Positions 1-7,866 of a stretch of DNA of 64,000 nt are shown here, piece after piece. The notes under the pieces were generated by a model. That model saw nothing but the letters and a program-made list of their open reading frames with translations, searched no databases and was not told where the DNA came from. The stretch lies in assembly GCA_963849065.1 (NCBI GenBank), contig CAWKFM010000005.1:1-64000 (forward strand). The letters are read 5' to 3'. Both the position numbers and the translations under genes were made by a program. This DNA is from TOLSYN sp963849065 (GTDB taxonomy: Bacteria; Acidobacteriota; Terriglobia; Terriglobales; Acidobacteriaceae). The stretch's first letter is position 1. The number at the start of each line of letters is the position of its first letter.

Positions 1-2
1 GA

Positions 3-353
3 GATCCGGAGGCCGGATATACCGCCGTGCCGAAGACGCTGCATAAGTACCTCTATGCAGGCGGCGATCCGGTCAATGTAGTGGATCCAACAGGTCGCGG
101 CCTGATCGACACCTCGACATTAACATTCAAGATCGTGACAACTGCCGTTGCGGCGGCGTTTGTTGGAGCTGAGAACGTAGAGCTACTTGAGTGCGTAGCG
201 GAAGCAGTAGAGAGCGTTTTACCAGGATCGTCTCCTAGTGTTGGCGCTGCTTCTACGGGCTGCGCCATTAAGAGTCATGACGAATGGCCTGGGCCCCAGG
301 AGGGGAGTCCGCTTGGCCCGACGCATTTTCCGGGTGTAGGTGAGGGAGAGTAA
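3..353 (+). CDS. RHS-repeat protein, C-terminal tail (5' end outside window)
   Basis: The reading frame is open from the first bases of the window and carries the RHS core terminus: KYLYAGGDPVNVVDPTGR matches the conserved motif that ends the RHS/YD-repeat shell in polymorphic toxins. About 85 variable residues follow, the position where RHS proteins carry their toxin or effector domain. I do not recognise the fold; it has a short Ala-rich hydrophobic stretch (around VTTAVAAAFVGA) and ends HFPGVGEGE. The stop codon overlaps the ATG of the next gene (TAATG), so the two are probably translationally coupled. The start is not in the window. The tail is short for a toxin and could be a degenerate end. 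Confidence 0.75.
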   Translation, partial: DPEAGYTAVPKTLHKYLYAGGDPVNVVDPTGRGLIDTSTLTFKIVTTAVAAAFVGAENVELLECVAEAVESVLPGSSPSVGAASTGCAIKSHDEWPGPQEGSPLGPTHFPGVGEGE

Positions 354-1405
354 TGACGCCAATTTCGAAAGCCCTATTCTTTTCTGCAGGAATTGCCTTG
401 ATGGCCGGAGTGTCTGCTATTTGGTGGGTGCACAAAAGAGAATCGATTGAAAGTAAGAGACTATCCGATGCCGCGACTGAAACTCGCACGCGCGCTGACC
501 AAGGTGATGTGATGGCGGAGTCGAAGCTGGCCCTTATGTATTACAAGGGGAAGGGAGTGCCAAAGGACTATGCCAAGGCAGCCAGCTTATATCGCGAAGC
601 GGCAGAGAAAGGCTACGCGAGGGCTCAGTTCAATCTCGGCGACCTGTATTTCCGAGGCGAAGGAGTGCCCCAGGACTATGCCGAGGCGGTCTACTGGACC
701 CGGAAGGCCGCAGACCAGGGTGACGCAAAAGCTCAGGTTGGTCTTGGCTATATGTATTCCAACGGTGTTGGGCTGCCGCAGGACTATGCCGAGGCTTTGA
801 ACTGTTATCGCAAAGCCGCCGAGCAGGGTGACGCCGCAGGTCAGCATGCTCTCGGGTACATGTATTTTAATGGTCAAGGCGTGCCGCAGAACTATGCCCA
901 GGCATTTCAGTGGATTCAGAAAGCCGCTGACCAAGGTGACGCGGAAGCTCAGAGTGCCCTCGGCTACATGTATGCCAAGGGCCAAGGCGTGACGAAGGAC
1001 CGGACAGAGGCGCTTCGCTGGTATCGCAAAGCCGCCGAACAAGGCAATCCGGAAGCAAAGCGAGCCCTGGAATTATCGGGAAGCGGATCAGGCGTACTGA
1101 CCGAGACGCGATGGTTTGAACTCGTGACGGTGCTTCTTGGGGTTCCGGTAGGGTTATGGGCATTCCTAGCTTCTCTGTTCCCCGGGAAGAAGCTGCCAAG
1201 GTGGCGACAGGCAGCCATAATGCTTTTGGGAGTAAGCTTTCTTTTAAATGCCGGCTTAAGCCTGTATGCATTTGCTCATGGCGCGATGCGGTATTCTCCG
1301 TATCGCGACACTTTCCACCTCGCCAGATTGTTGCTTAATGCAATTGCAATTCTGATTATCCTTACTGTTGTCCTACCAGCTAAGAAAGATGCGCCGAGCA
1401 GTTGA
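353..1405 (+). CDS. Sel1-like repeat membrane protein, possible immunity partner of the RHS tail
   Basis: A 350-residue protein with one N-terminal membrane segment (about residues 7-25), then five consecutive Sel1-like repeats (about residues 54-240; units of the type LGYMYxxGxGVxxDYxEAxxWYRKAAxQGD), then three C-terminal hydrophobic segments (about 253-335). Sel1 repeats are alpha-solenoid binding modules, predicted here to be held at the membrane. The start overlaps the stop of the RHS tail by one base, which makes an immunity role plausible: Sel1-repeat immunity proteins are known next to some type VI phospholipase effectors. That role is inferred from position only. The family assignment itself is secure. 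Confidence 0.85.
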   Translation: MTPISKALFFSAGIALMAGVSAIWWVHKRESIESKRLSDAATETRTRADQGDVMAESKLALMYYKGKGVPKDYAKAASLYREAAEKGYARAQFNLGDLYFRGEGVPQDYAEAVYWTRKAADQGDAKAQVGLGYMYSNGVGLPQDYAEALNCYRKAAEQGDAAGQHALGYMYFNGQGVPQNYAQAFQWIQKAADQGDAEAQSALGYMYAKGQGVTKDRTEALRWYRKAAEQGNPEAKRALELSGSGSGVLTETRWFELVTVLLGVPVGLWAFLASLFPGKKLPRWRQAAIMLLGVSFLLNAGLSLYAFAHGAMRYSPYRDTFHLARLLLNAIAILIILTVVLPAKKDAPSS

Positions 1406-1417
1406 CTATCCTGGACA

Positions 1418-1677
1418 CCTATTAAGGACCGCCGCTGGTCTCCGATTACAAGTACATGCTGGGACTGACGGGCACGAACAGGCGCGGTGGAGTCGAACGG
1501 ACGCACACTGAACTGGAGCTACGATGGCATCTACCTTCGAAGCTTACGGGAGTGAACTCCGAAACATTTGGCTACAATGCCGATGACGAGCTCTCGACGG
1601 AGAGCTACGACGCCGACGGGAATACGATCGCGACCGGTGGCAGGCCCTTCGCTTATGACTCTGGGACCTGCAATCAC
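1418..1677 (+). pseudogene. RHS/YD-repeat gene remnant
   Basis: Translated pieces are typical of an RHS repeat core but lie in different frames: DYKYMLGLTGT, then GRTLNWSYDGIY in another frame, then FGYNADDELS, YDADGNTIATGG and FAYDS. At least one frameshift and an internal deletion separate them, and no start or full domain is left. The remnant stops at the hairpin following the Tn7-like genes. It is either older host sequence cut by the transposon or decayed transposon cargo. Confidence 0.65.
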
Positions 1678-1694
1678 CTTCAGGAGGTGATTGC
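1670..1694 (-). terminator. Hairpin downstream of the tniQ-like gene
   Basis: A perfect 10-bp stem (GCAATCACCT / AGGTGATTGC) with a 5-base loop lies 3 bases beyond the stop of the minus-strand tniQ-like gene. It is placed like a terminator for the transposition operon but lacks a T-run, so the call is weak. No copy of the TnsB-type sites is visible here, so this is not evidently the left transposon end. Confidence 0.35.
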
Positions 1695-1697
1695 GAA

Positions 1698-3425
1698 TCA
1701 TTGTCCCAGCTTCATCCGAACACTCTTGATGGCAAGACCGGTCAGATAAAAACTGGTGAGGGACGGATTCCGTTTCGATAGAAACGCGAGCACCCGTTGC
1801 TGCGAAGGATAGTGACCAGCATCGGCAATCTCTCCGAGCGCTTGGCGGACCGCGTCTTCGTAAACAAGTCTAAACTTCTGTTGCTCTACGGATTGATGGG
1901 CCAAGTACCGGGTCCGAAGATGACGACAAAGATCCGGGAAGGCGATGCGCAGAGCATTTGGATCCTTATCCAGATTCGCTGCCAGAATTACGAGGGGGAC
2001 CGGTGGCTCGTCCAGCGCCCTCTTGAGCGCATCTTCGGTTTTCGATTTCTGGAGGCGGTGTCGCTCGGGATATCGGGCGCACAGGGCCATGCAAAGCTCC
2101 CGGCAGCCACGGCGAAGGCGGAGCTGCGGTAGACTGAGGCCGAGTCGTTGCGCAACTTGGGCAAGGGTAGGTGGCGGTTCCTCAGTCAGCGCGGCCCGAA
2201 GCTCTTGTCGGTAGCTTTCAACTCGCTGTTCGCGTTTAGCCCTTGTTGCCACGCATAGATCAGGGAACCACTTTCTTCCCCTGGCAGGAGTGCGGTAGCC
2301 CAGCCTGTGAAACACCAGCTCAATTGATCGTGGTTCATCCATTTCAAGGTTTGCCAGTAAACAGGCCTCGATTTCCGATTTTGCGGCTTCTCTCTCCTCC
2401 GGTAAAAGTTGCAACAGATTCACAACACGAGTGATGGGGTATATCGGCCGTTCTCTAAGTGCACTCCGGCGGGCAGTGACTAATGCTTGCACAGCCTGCT
2501 TCGCCGGAATCCACGCCGGATCAGTGCAGGGGATCTCTTCGAAGAGCAAGCGACAGATGGGCAATCTGAGATTGTGGGAGATCCGAATGACGCGGGGCAA
2601 AGAGGGAACGAATTGTTCTTGAAACCACCGCATCAGCAGTGAACCACCAATCTTTGCCGCACGTTCAAACAGGAACCGATTACCTTTCGCCAACTCCGAT
2701 ATAGCGCGTTGCAGATTACTCAGAAGATGATGCGGTGAGCAGACCTTGCTCACTGTGCCCCCCAGGGCGAGGAGTTCACCGACTTCTCGCGCTATCCACA
2801 GTTGATCTTCAGTGGGCTGCGTGCACCTGGAAGGGATTGGCGCGGGCACATCATCTCCCAGCCAATGATGGCAGCGGGCACAAAACCCGGGACGCGCGTG
2901 CGCTGAGAGGATATACATGCTGCGACGGCAATGGGGGCAGCGCTGCTCCAACAAGACTTCATGAATCGGACAAGTCGTCACGGGAGTAAGCAACCAAAGC
3001 AAGCACTCGTAGACAGGCGTGGCAGACTGTCGCCATTCCTGAAAACAACGCGGACACCATGCCCGATGCCGGCGCAGAATGCCACCGCGCCCTAGCAAGC
3101 TCTGCCAAGGCAATAGGGTCAAAGCGCGTAGGTCTCCACGTGCCGTCAGTGTTCCTAGAACGTTCACCCATTGCTCAAAACATTGTCCCATCCCATTCAG
3201 GGAGTGTAACCTCGCAAAGTCTGCGTCCTTCGGACTGGTCGGAAGCTTCGGAAATATCTCCCGGTGAATTAACATCCTGACCGAAACGGTATGCGCTTCG
3301 GCCAGGCGCATGACATAGCTGGACAGGCATTCGACGCGAGAAGTGCCGATCGCCATCGGTTGTAGGGAATACAATCGGCTGCGCGGGGCCAACTTGCGCT
3401 GGGCTAAATTCCAGATCTCATACAC
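1698..3425 (-). CDS. TnsD/TniQ-family target-selection protein
   Basis: A 575-residue protein with an N-terminal TniQ domain: the ECLSSYVMRLAEAH opening, then zinc-binding pairs in the order WCPRC, TCPIH, CPHC and CARC (about residues 120-185). The C-terminal half contains repeated helix-turn-helix-like units of about 60 residues with the recurring phrase FPDLC, as in the long TnsD proteins that read the insertion site in DNA, rather than the short TniQ of CRISPR-associated elements. It overlaps the end of tnsC by 8 bp and closes the transposition operon. Predicted role: bind the target DNA and recruit TnsC. The preferred site is unknown; the VWA gene next to the right end is a candidate. An internal ATG near 3356 is an alternative start. 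Confidence 0.85.
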   Translation of the reverse strand: MYEIWNLAQRKLAPRSRLYSLQPMAIGTSRVECLSSYVMRLAEAHTVSVRMLIHREIFPKLPTSPKDADFARLHSLNGMGQCFEQWVNVLGTLTARGDLRALTLLPWQSLLGRGGILRRHRAWCPRCFQEWRQSATPVYECLLWLLTPVTTCPIHEVLLEQRCPHCRRSMYILSAHARPGFCARCHHWLGDDVPAPIPSRCTQPTEDQLWIAREVGELLALGGTVSKVCSPHHLLSNLQRAISELAKGNRFLFERAAKIGGSLLMRWFQEQFVPSLPRVIRISHNLRLPICRLLFEEIPCTDPAWIPAKQAVQALVTARRSALRERPIYPITRVVNLLQLLPEEREAAKSEIEACLLANLEMDEPRSIELVFHRLGYRTPARGRKWFPDLCVATRAKREQRVESYRQELRAALTEEPPPTLAQVAQRLGLSLPQLRLRRGCRELCMALCARYPERHRLQKSKTEDALKRALDEPPVPLVILAANLDKDPNALRIAFPDLCRHLRTRYLAHQSVEQQKFRLVYEDAVRQALGEIADAGHYPSQQRVLAFLSKRNPSLTSFYLTGLAIKSVRMKLGQ

Positions 3426-4572
3426 TATGGCCAGCCCTCCTCGGCAAGGTGGCTGGCTGGCCGATCGGGTCTCTCTTCGGTCTGCGCTGGCCGACCCGCT
3501 TTCTTCGGTGAAGCGTTTTCTCGCCGACGTCCGCTGCTGCAGCCGGGCTTCCTCCTAGACCAAGCAGTTCACGCAGGCGCGGTCGGGTCTGGTCTGCCGA
3601 GAATGCCTGTGTTTCACCTTCATGGGCTTCAACCGCGATTTTTTCACACTGGGCAGCAGAAAGGGCGGTTGCCTCCAGATGGCGCACGGTTAGGGTGGTG
3701 GAACCTTCTCTCAGAGCGGCGATCAATGCCCGATCCAGCCACTCTTTTAAGATCCCGATGCATCCCACGGACCGTTCAAAAAGTAGATCCCACAGTGGCA
3801 GCAGGTCAGGTTGTTCGGGAACCGGAAGCTGGCTCTGAAAAGTGAGTACGATACTTTTAAACATGCGAACGTCGTCGGGGATCTGAGCGCTGTAGCGTCT
3901 GAAATGTATGTCGACAGTCCTTCGGTCCAGTTGGCCATTCAGATGACGCAAAGCAAGCAGATCGTAAGTGCCAAGTAACACGTGAACGGTGCGGGTGCAA
4001 TTGGCAAGAGACTTGATCACTTCGAGTTGGTCCGCCAAACGCCGGCCAGAGGACATTCTGGTCAGGTGTTGTGCCTCGTCAATCAGAAGTGCTGCAGGCC
4101 GCCGATGTAGGATTGCCGATTCGAGGGCGTGACGTAATTCATCAGCAGTTGCGTCAGGTCTAACAAGTTGCTGCCCCTGAGAATCGTGCGCGAAGTGGAT
4201 CCACTTCGGTTTGAGCTTACAATCGAGCATCGGTTCATTCAGCTCAATCAATGTGCGGCGATAGTGATCTCTCCAGCCGAAGTTTCCGTTATCAGGGGCT
4301 GCCGCCTCAACGGCGATAAAAGGCAGTCGGCTGGGATCGTTCTTCATGGAAGGACCAATTTGCTCGGAAAGCATTTGCTGAACTTTCAATCGCAGAGTCG
4401 TTTTGCCTACGCCAGTCGGCCCAAAGACCATCGCAATCGAACCGGCGGGTGCCTCGTTGATTGCCGCCAGCAGCAGATCCTTCGTGGCCAGGAGCAGTGG
4501 GTGCGCCACGGTGAGGAGACGAAATTCGCGGACACGGTCAGCTACCTGCTGCGGAGTGAGCCTGAGTGTCAT
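3418..4572 (-). CDS. tnsC: TnsC-like AAA+ ATPase transposition regulator
   Basis: A 384-residue AAA+ ATPase with Walker A GPTGVGKTT (residues 51-59) and Walker B ALLIDEAQHL (about 161-170). This TniB/TnsC-type protein forms ATP-dependent filaments on target DNA and links the target selector to the transposase. It starts 2 bp after the tnsAB stop and overlaps the tniQ-like gene, so the three are one operon. The C-terminal 60 residues are basic and low in complexity (RRKRVGQRRPKRD), perhaps a DNA or partner contact. Both ATPase motifs are intact, so it is probably functional. Confidence 0.9.
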   Translation of the reverse strand: MTLRLTPQQVADRVREFRLLTVAHPLLLATKDLLLAAINEAPAGSIAMVFGPTGVGKTTLRLKVQQMLSEQIGPSMKNDPSRLPFIAVEAAAPDNGNFGWRDHYRRTLIELNEPMLDCKLKPKWIHFAHDSQGQQLVRPDATADELRHALESAILHRRPAALLIDEAQHLTRMSSGRRLADQLEVIKSLANCTRTVHVLLGTYDLLALRHLNGQLDRRTVDIHFRRYSAQIPDDVRMFKSIVLTFQSQLPVPEQPDLLPLWDLLFERSVGCIGILKEWLDRALIAALREGSTTLTVRHLEATALSAAQCEKIAVEAHEGETQAFSADQTRPRLRELLGLGGSPAAAADVGEKTLHRRKRVGQRRPKRDPIGQPATLPRRAGHSV

Positions 4573-4574
4573 GG

Positions 4575-7268
4575 CTAAAACGCTCCGTACGTTTCATATT
4601 TCTCAGTAGGTTCCAGAGCATCGATTTGTGAAGGAACGGCAACCCAAAATGGCCGTAAAGGTGTTTGGTCGTCGATGGGCAATTGCTGATTTGTCACCTG
4701 TGGCGATTCATGCCGTGTCGCTCCGGGCTGGCGGTCGTGGAGTCGTTGGGTGAGCAGCATTTCCTGCGCCTCAACCGATTGCAAGAAGTCCCCAATCTTT
4801 TTTGCTGAAAGGCCGCGCTGCTGCGCATGCTGGCGTTGCTGTTTCCGGAGTTCTTGCGTTGCCAACATTAGTTCTCGCTCCGAGTGACCATGAAGGATGG
4901 CGTAGTGCTCCGAATGGCACTGCACCCATTGGCCCTTTACAAAGGCGAAGGCCGCGCCCGCATCAATGGGGTCATATCGGACGGGCACCTGCTTTCTTTC
5001 GACTTCCGGATCGTGAAATAGATCGGACCAGTAATAGATGCAGTGGATTTTCACGCCTCGTCCTGGCAGTACCTGGGCGGTACCTAGAGATGTTGTCGGA
5101 AGGGTCATGATGAAAAACTCGCGGTCATTGTCGATGCGACGCCAGGGCCTCTGTCCGGCATTCGCCATTCCAGCATCATAAGCGTCGCCGGGACTTTGGC
5201 CCAGAGCAGGATGATCCAGGGTGTCATACACCTCATACAGATAGCAGGTCAGGTGCTCGTGTAAATCGGCCAGTGTCCATATTGCTTCGTGCTTCGGGTT
5301 GACGCTCATCGTGACCTGTCTCACCTGGCGCATGATCTGGGTATTGCCACGAAGATTGTGGACGAACTGAGAATTGCAAGTTCCAAACAGGCGCTCGACC
5401 ACCGAACCGAAGCGTGCCTTGGCGGGTGGCCGAGTCTTCTTGATGCATTCGTATCTGGCTAATACAGATTCGAAATAGATACTGCCGAATTCCGCTCCGC
5501 CATCGACTACGAAGATTTGCGGGAGGCGATTGTGGCGAGCCACGCACTCGCGGATGATCATCATACATGAGCGATAACTGGGCGGATCGAACGATAACGA
5601 AATTGCCAGTACGCGCCGTGAGAACGCATCGGTGAGCAACGAGAACCAGGGTCGCCCAAGATTGCGGCCGGTCGTTGAACAGATCAATTCGATATCCAGT
5701 TCAGTGTGATCAAGATGCGCGATCTCAAAGGGGCGATCCCCATGACGAGGCGTCTTTAGCTCCAGTTCCCAGTAAAATGATTCACGTTGATACGCGGCTC
5801 GAGGTCCCATCCGCTTCATGGTTTGAGAATGGCCGGCGCTTCCATGCACAGCCTGCCGAAAAGTTTCATAGCTGGGTGTGATCAGTCCCTGGTCCTTGCA
5901 CGCACATTGAAGGGCGCTCCATGATGCGTAAATGCTCTTCTGTCTGTGCGTTTCATAGTCCTGATGAATTACGGTCGCCATGAGTTGTTTGGTTGCTGCT
6001 GGCAGTTTACATGTGCGATTGCCTCTCCGATAGCCTTGAGGAAGCAGCCCAAGATAACCACCACCGTAAAGCGCCTCAGCGTTCTTGTACATCGCAAGCC
6101 AGCGACGGCTCGTACGCAATGGAACAGGAATCGGGGAGGTCGGTGCTGTGCCGTCCAACAGGCAACGCACAATCTCGTGGCGATAGTTCCCTTCGCGCAG
6201 ATCTTCCTCGCTGGCCCGCGAAAGACGTTGCATGACTTCTGCGTTGCTGCCTTGTGGCTGCGGGGAGGTAACCGTGAGTTGGCCTTCCCTTATCAGTGAC
6301 TTAAACACTGCTACGGGAAGCTGCGTCACCGAGTTGTCGTCGGTACGGCGCAGCGCGATTTGGGTTTGTCCGGTATTGAGGATGTCCCATCGCCGGCCAT
6401 CCCAATTTACACTGCTGCCTAGCCTCGGCTGACTAATGGACGGGCTACTCAAGGACTTCTGCAGAACCATTCGGTTCTGATGATAATGTGCGGCATCGTG
6501 TGGACTGGCAAACACGGGAACGGTAGCTGGCTGCGCAAGCGGGGAATCGTGAAGGTCCACGTACAACTCACCCAGCGCAATCAACAAATGAACATCGTCG
6601 CAGGTTGCACCACCGTCGGCGATTGCGAGCAATTCTTGGAGTGAAATGCCAGGGCGAGCCGAGACATGGGCAATCAGCAGATTTCTGGTGGCAGGCAATA
6701 CAGATGTGCGGTCATCACGTAGATAGTCCTCTAGGAACTGAATGTTGCGCTGGTACACCCAATCAATATCCCGCGACGAGCGGACGCAGTAAGTAAGACC
6801 GAATTCCCGTGCGTACTCCTCTCCAGGAGGGCAGCACCAAATATAGTCGTGTCGAGAGTATCGATGCGGACTCTTTTGAACCCAGCGCACAAGCTCTTCT
6901 TCAGTTTTGCATTCTTCCCATCCCGCGCTTTCGGCGCGGATGACAAAATAGTCCGGGGTGTGGAAAGCCACGACCCGCTTTCCTCGTGCGCTCTTGTACT
7001 CCAGTTTGAACGAGGGAGGTTGGTCCCAGTACTCAAGCACACCGGGATCGTGTTCTAATTCGTAAATACGTGCCAGCTCGACACGGTGGCTCTCAAACTG
7101 GATGGTGACTCCCATCTTCTTGCTAGGATAGCGGCCACTTACGTTCTGATAACCTCCACCCACACGCCGTGCCGGATCAGAGGAACGAACCTGGTGGACT
7201 ATCGAGCGGCCGCATTCCGGCAGTCGTACTCGCTGGAACCAAGCTAACAGCTCTTCGTTTCCGAGCAT
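4575..7268 (-). CDS. TnsA-TnsB fusion transposase
   Basis: A single 897-residue protein combines both Tn7 strand-cleaving activities. Residues about 40-130 match the TnsA endonuclease: Glu59 in FES, Asp106 in TPDYF, and Glu119/Lys121 in EECK correspond to its catalytic set. Residues about 510-640 hold the TnsB/Mu-type DDE core: Asp520 (HLDHTELD), Asp589 (VVDGGAEF) and Glu625 (GSVVERLF), with the expected D-35-E spacing. Fusion of the two subunits is known in some Tn7-like families, including certain type I-B CRISPR-associated transposons, but is not the rule. With both sites intact, a cut-and-paste mechanism (both strands cut) is predicted. Confidence 0.9.
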   Translation of the reverse strand: MLGNEELLAWFQRVRLPECGRSIVHQVRSSDPARRVGGGYQNVSGRYPSKKMGVTIQFESHRVELARIYELEHDPGVLEYWDQPPSFKLEYKSARGKRVVAFHTPDYFVIRAESAGWEECKTEEELVRWVQKSPHRYSRHDYIWCCPPGEEYAREFGLTYCVRSSRDIDWVYQRNIQFLEDYLRDDRTSVLPATRNLLIAHVSARPGISLQELLAIADGGATCDDVHLLIALGELYVDLHDSPLAQPATVPVFASPHDAAHYHQNRMVLQKSLSSPSISQPRLGSSVNWDGRRWDILNTGQTQIALRRTDDNSVTQLPVAVFKSLIREGQLTVTSPQPQGSNAEVMQRLSRASEEDLREGNYRHEIVRCLLDGTAPTSPIPVPLRTSRRWLAMYKNAEALYGGGYLGLLPQGYRRGNRTCKLPAATKQLMATVIHQDYETHRQKSIYASWSALQCACKDQGLITPSYETFRQAVHGSAGHSQTMKRMGPRAAYQRESFYWELELKTPRHGDRPFEIAHLDHTELDIELICSTTGRNLGRPWFSLLTDAFSRRVLAISLSFDPPSYRSCMMIIRECVARHNRLPQIFVVDGGAEFGSIYFESVLARYECIKKTRPPAKARFGSVVERLFGTCNSQFVHNLRGNTQIMRQVRQVTMSVNPKHEAIWTLADLHEHLTCYLYEVYDTLDHPALGQSPGDAYDAGMANAGQRPWRRIDNDREFFIMTLPTTSLGTAQVLPGRGVKIHCIYYWSDLFHDPEVERKQVPVRYDPIDAGAAFAFVKGQWVQCHSEHYAILHGHSERELMLATQELRKQQRQHAQQRGLSAKKIGDFLQSVEAQEMLLTQRLHDRQPGATRHESPQVTNQQLPIDDQTPLRPFWVAVPSQIDALEPTEKYETYGAF

Positions 7269-7289
7269 GAATCCTCCCCTGACGTGACG

Positions 7290-7628
7290 TCATTCAGTTC
7301 TTTTCTCGTTCTTGCGCTGGTTTTTCAGCGCATGCACAAACCGCATTCCAGCTTCGTTCATCAGTTCTTGAAGATGACGGCCATTCTCGATGGCCTGCTG
7401 AACCGCCGGCGCCAGGTCATCAGGCACGTAAATGGAGAACCGCTCGGCTCCTCGGCGCCCGCAGAGCACATAGCTGACGTGGCCCTTTCCAGAAGAGCAA
7501 GCCGAACAGTTTTTACGAATGCACCGGCTTTTTCTAAGCGAAAGTGAACCCTCTGCAATCGGCCAAACTCGCTGAACAGCAGTTTGGAACCAACGATGGA
7601 CTTCGGCGGGGCTTTCAAGGGATTGCAT
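7290..7628 (-). CDS. Small DUF6788-like protein heading the transposon operon
   Basis: About 112 residues with a cysteine-rich basic segment (SRCIRKNCSACSSGKGH) followed by a tyrosine-rich strand and the phrase YVPDDL, then a C-terminal helix. This resembles the DUF6788 family, small proteins often found beside transposase genes; the molecular function is unknown. I chose the ATG at 7626-7628 (MQSLES). An upstream ATG at 7652 would place the first codons inside a perfect palindrome that looks regulatory. It lies 21 bp upstream of tnsAB and probably belongs to its operon. Confidence 0.6.
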   Translation of the reverse strand: MQSLESPAEVHRWFQTAVQRVWPIAEGSLSLRKSRCIRKNCSACSSGKGHVSYVLCGRRGAERFSIYVPDDLAPAVQQAIENGRHLQELMNEAGMRFVHALKNQRKNEKRTE

Positions 7629-7651
7629 GTACGTACAGTAACGTACATGCA
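7624..7651. promoter_or_regulatory. Perfect 11-bp-arm palindrome at the head of the transposon operon
   Basis: TGCATGTACGT and its exact reverse complement are separated by six bases (ACAGTA). It overlaps the start of the small DUF6788-like gene, upstream of tnsAB, and is placed like an operator controlling transposase expression. Confidence 0.5.
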
Positions 7652-7724
7652 TAGAAATCAGAAATCACAATCCGAATAGGAATCAATATGGTAAGCACAT
7701 TGCAAAGAGTGAGACAGCACCCAT

Positions 7725-7866
7725 GGCCAAGTTATGCCTGTAAAGCAGAACTCCCGGCCACTTTATCCTTGGACAGTCCCTGGCTTGGTGGAACGCCGTC
7801 GTTGAAGCGCACCATTTTCGGCCAACTTATGGTTGTAGAGGTGGCCAATTTATGCCTGTAGTGACA
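7725..7866. mobile_element. Right end of the Tn7-like element: four direct TnsB-type sites
   Basis: Four same-orientation copies of a 21-bp motif start at 7725, 7756, 7820 and 7843, with consensus close to GGCCAANTTATGCNTGTAG. The last copy is followed by TGACA, fitting the ACA terminus of Tn7-like ends. Tn7's own right end also carries four TnsB sites. The gap of 64 bp between sites 2 and 3 is wider than the others. Site 4 contains the ATG used by the downstream VWA gene. Confidence 0.8.

Larger units (their letters stand above)
1698..7866 (-). mobile_element. Tn7-like transposon core with TnsA-TnsB fusion; left end not seen
   Basis: A minus-strand operon in the order tnsAB, tnsC, tnsD/tniQ, plus a small gene at its head, lies just inside a right end bearing four direct TnsB-type sites (7725-7866). 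In Tn7 relatives the tnsA-proximal end is the right end and cargo lies between the targeting gene and the left end. The left end should therefore lie left of 1698 and may be outside the window; the RHS and Sel1 genes could then be cargo. No CRISPR array or cas gene is present, so this is not visibly a CRISPR-guided element. Confidence 0.75.

Noticed and set aside
1698..7866. CRISPR-associated transposon
   Set aside because: The TnsAB fusion recalls type I-B elements, but there is no array, no cas gene, and the selector is a long TnsD-type protein.
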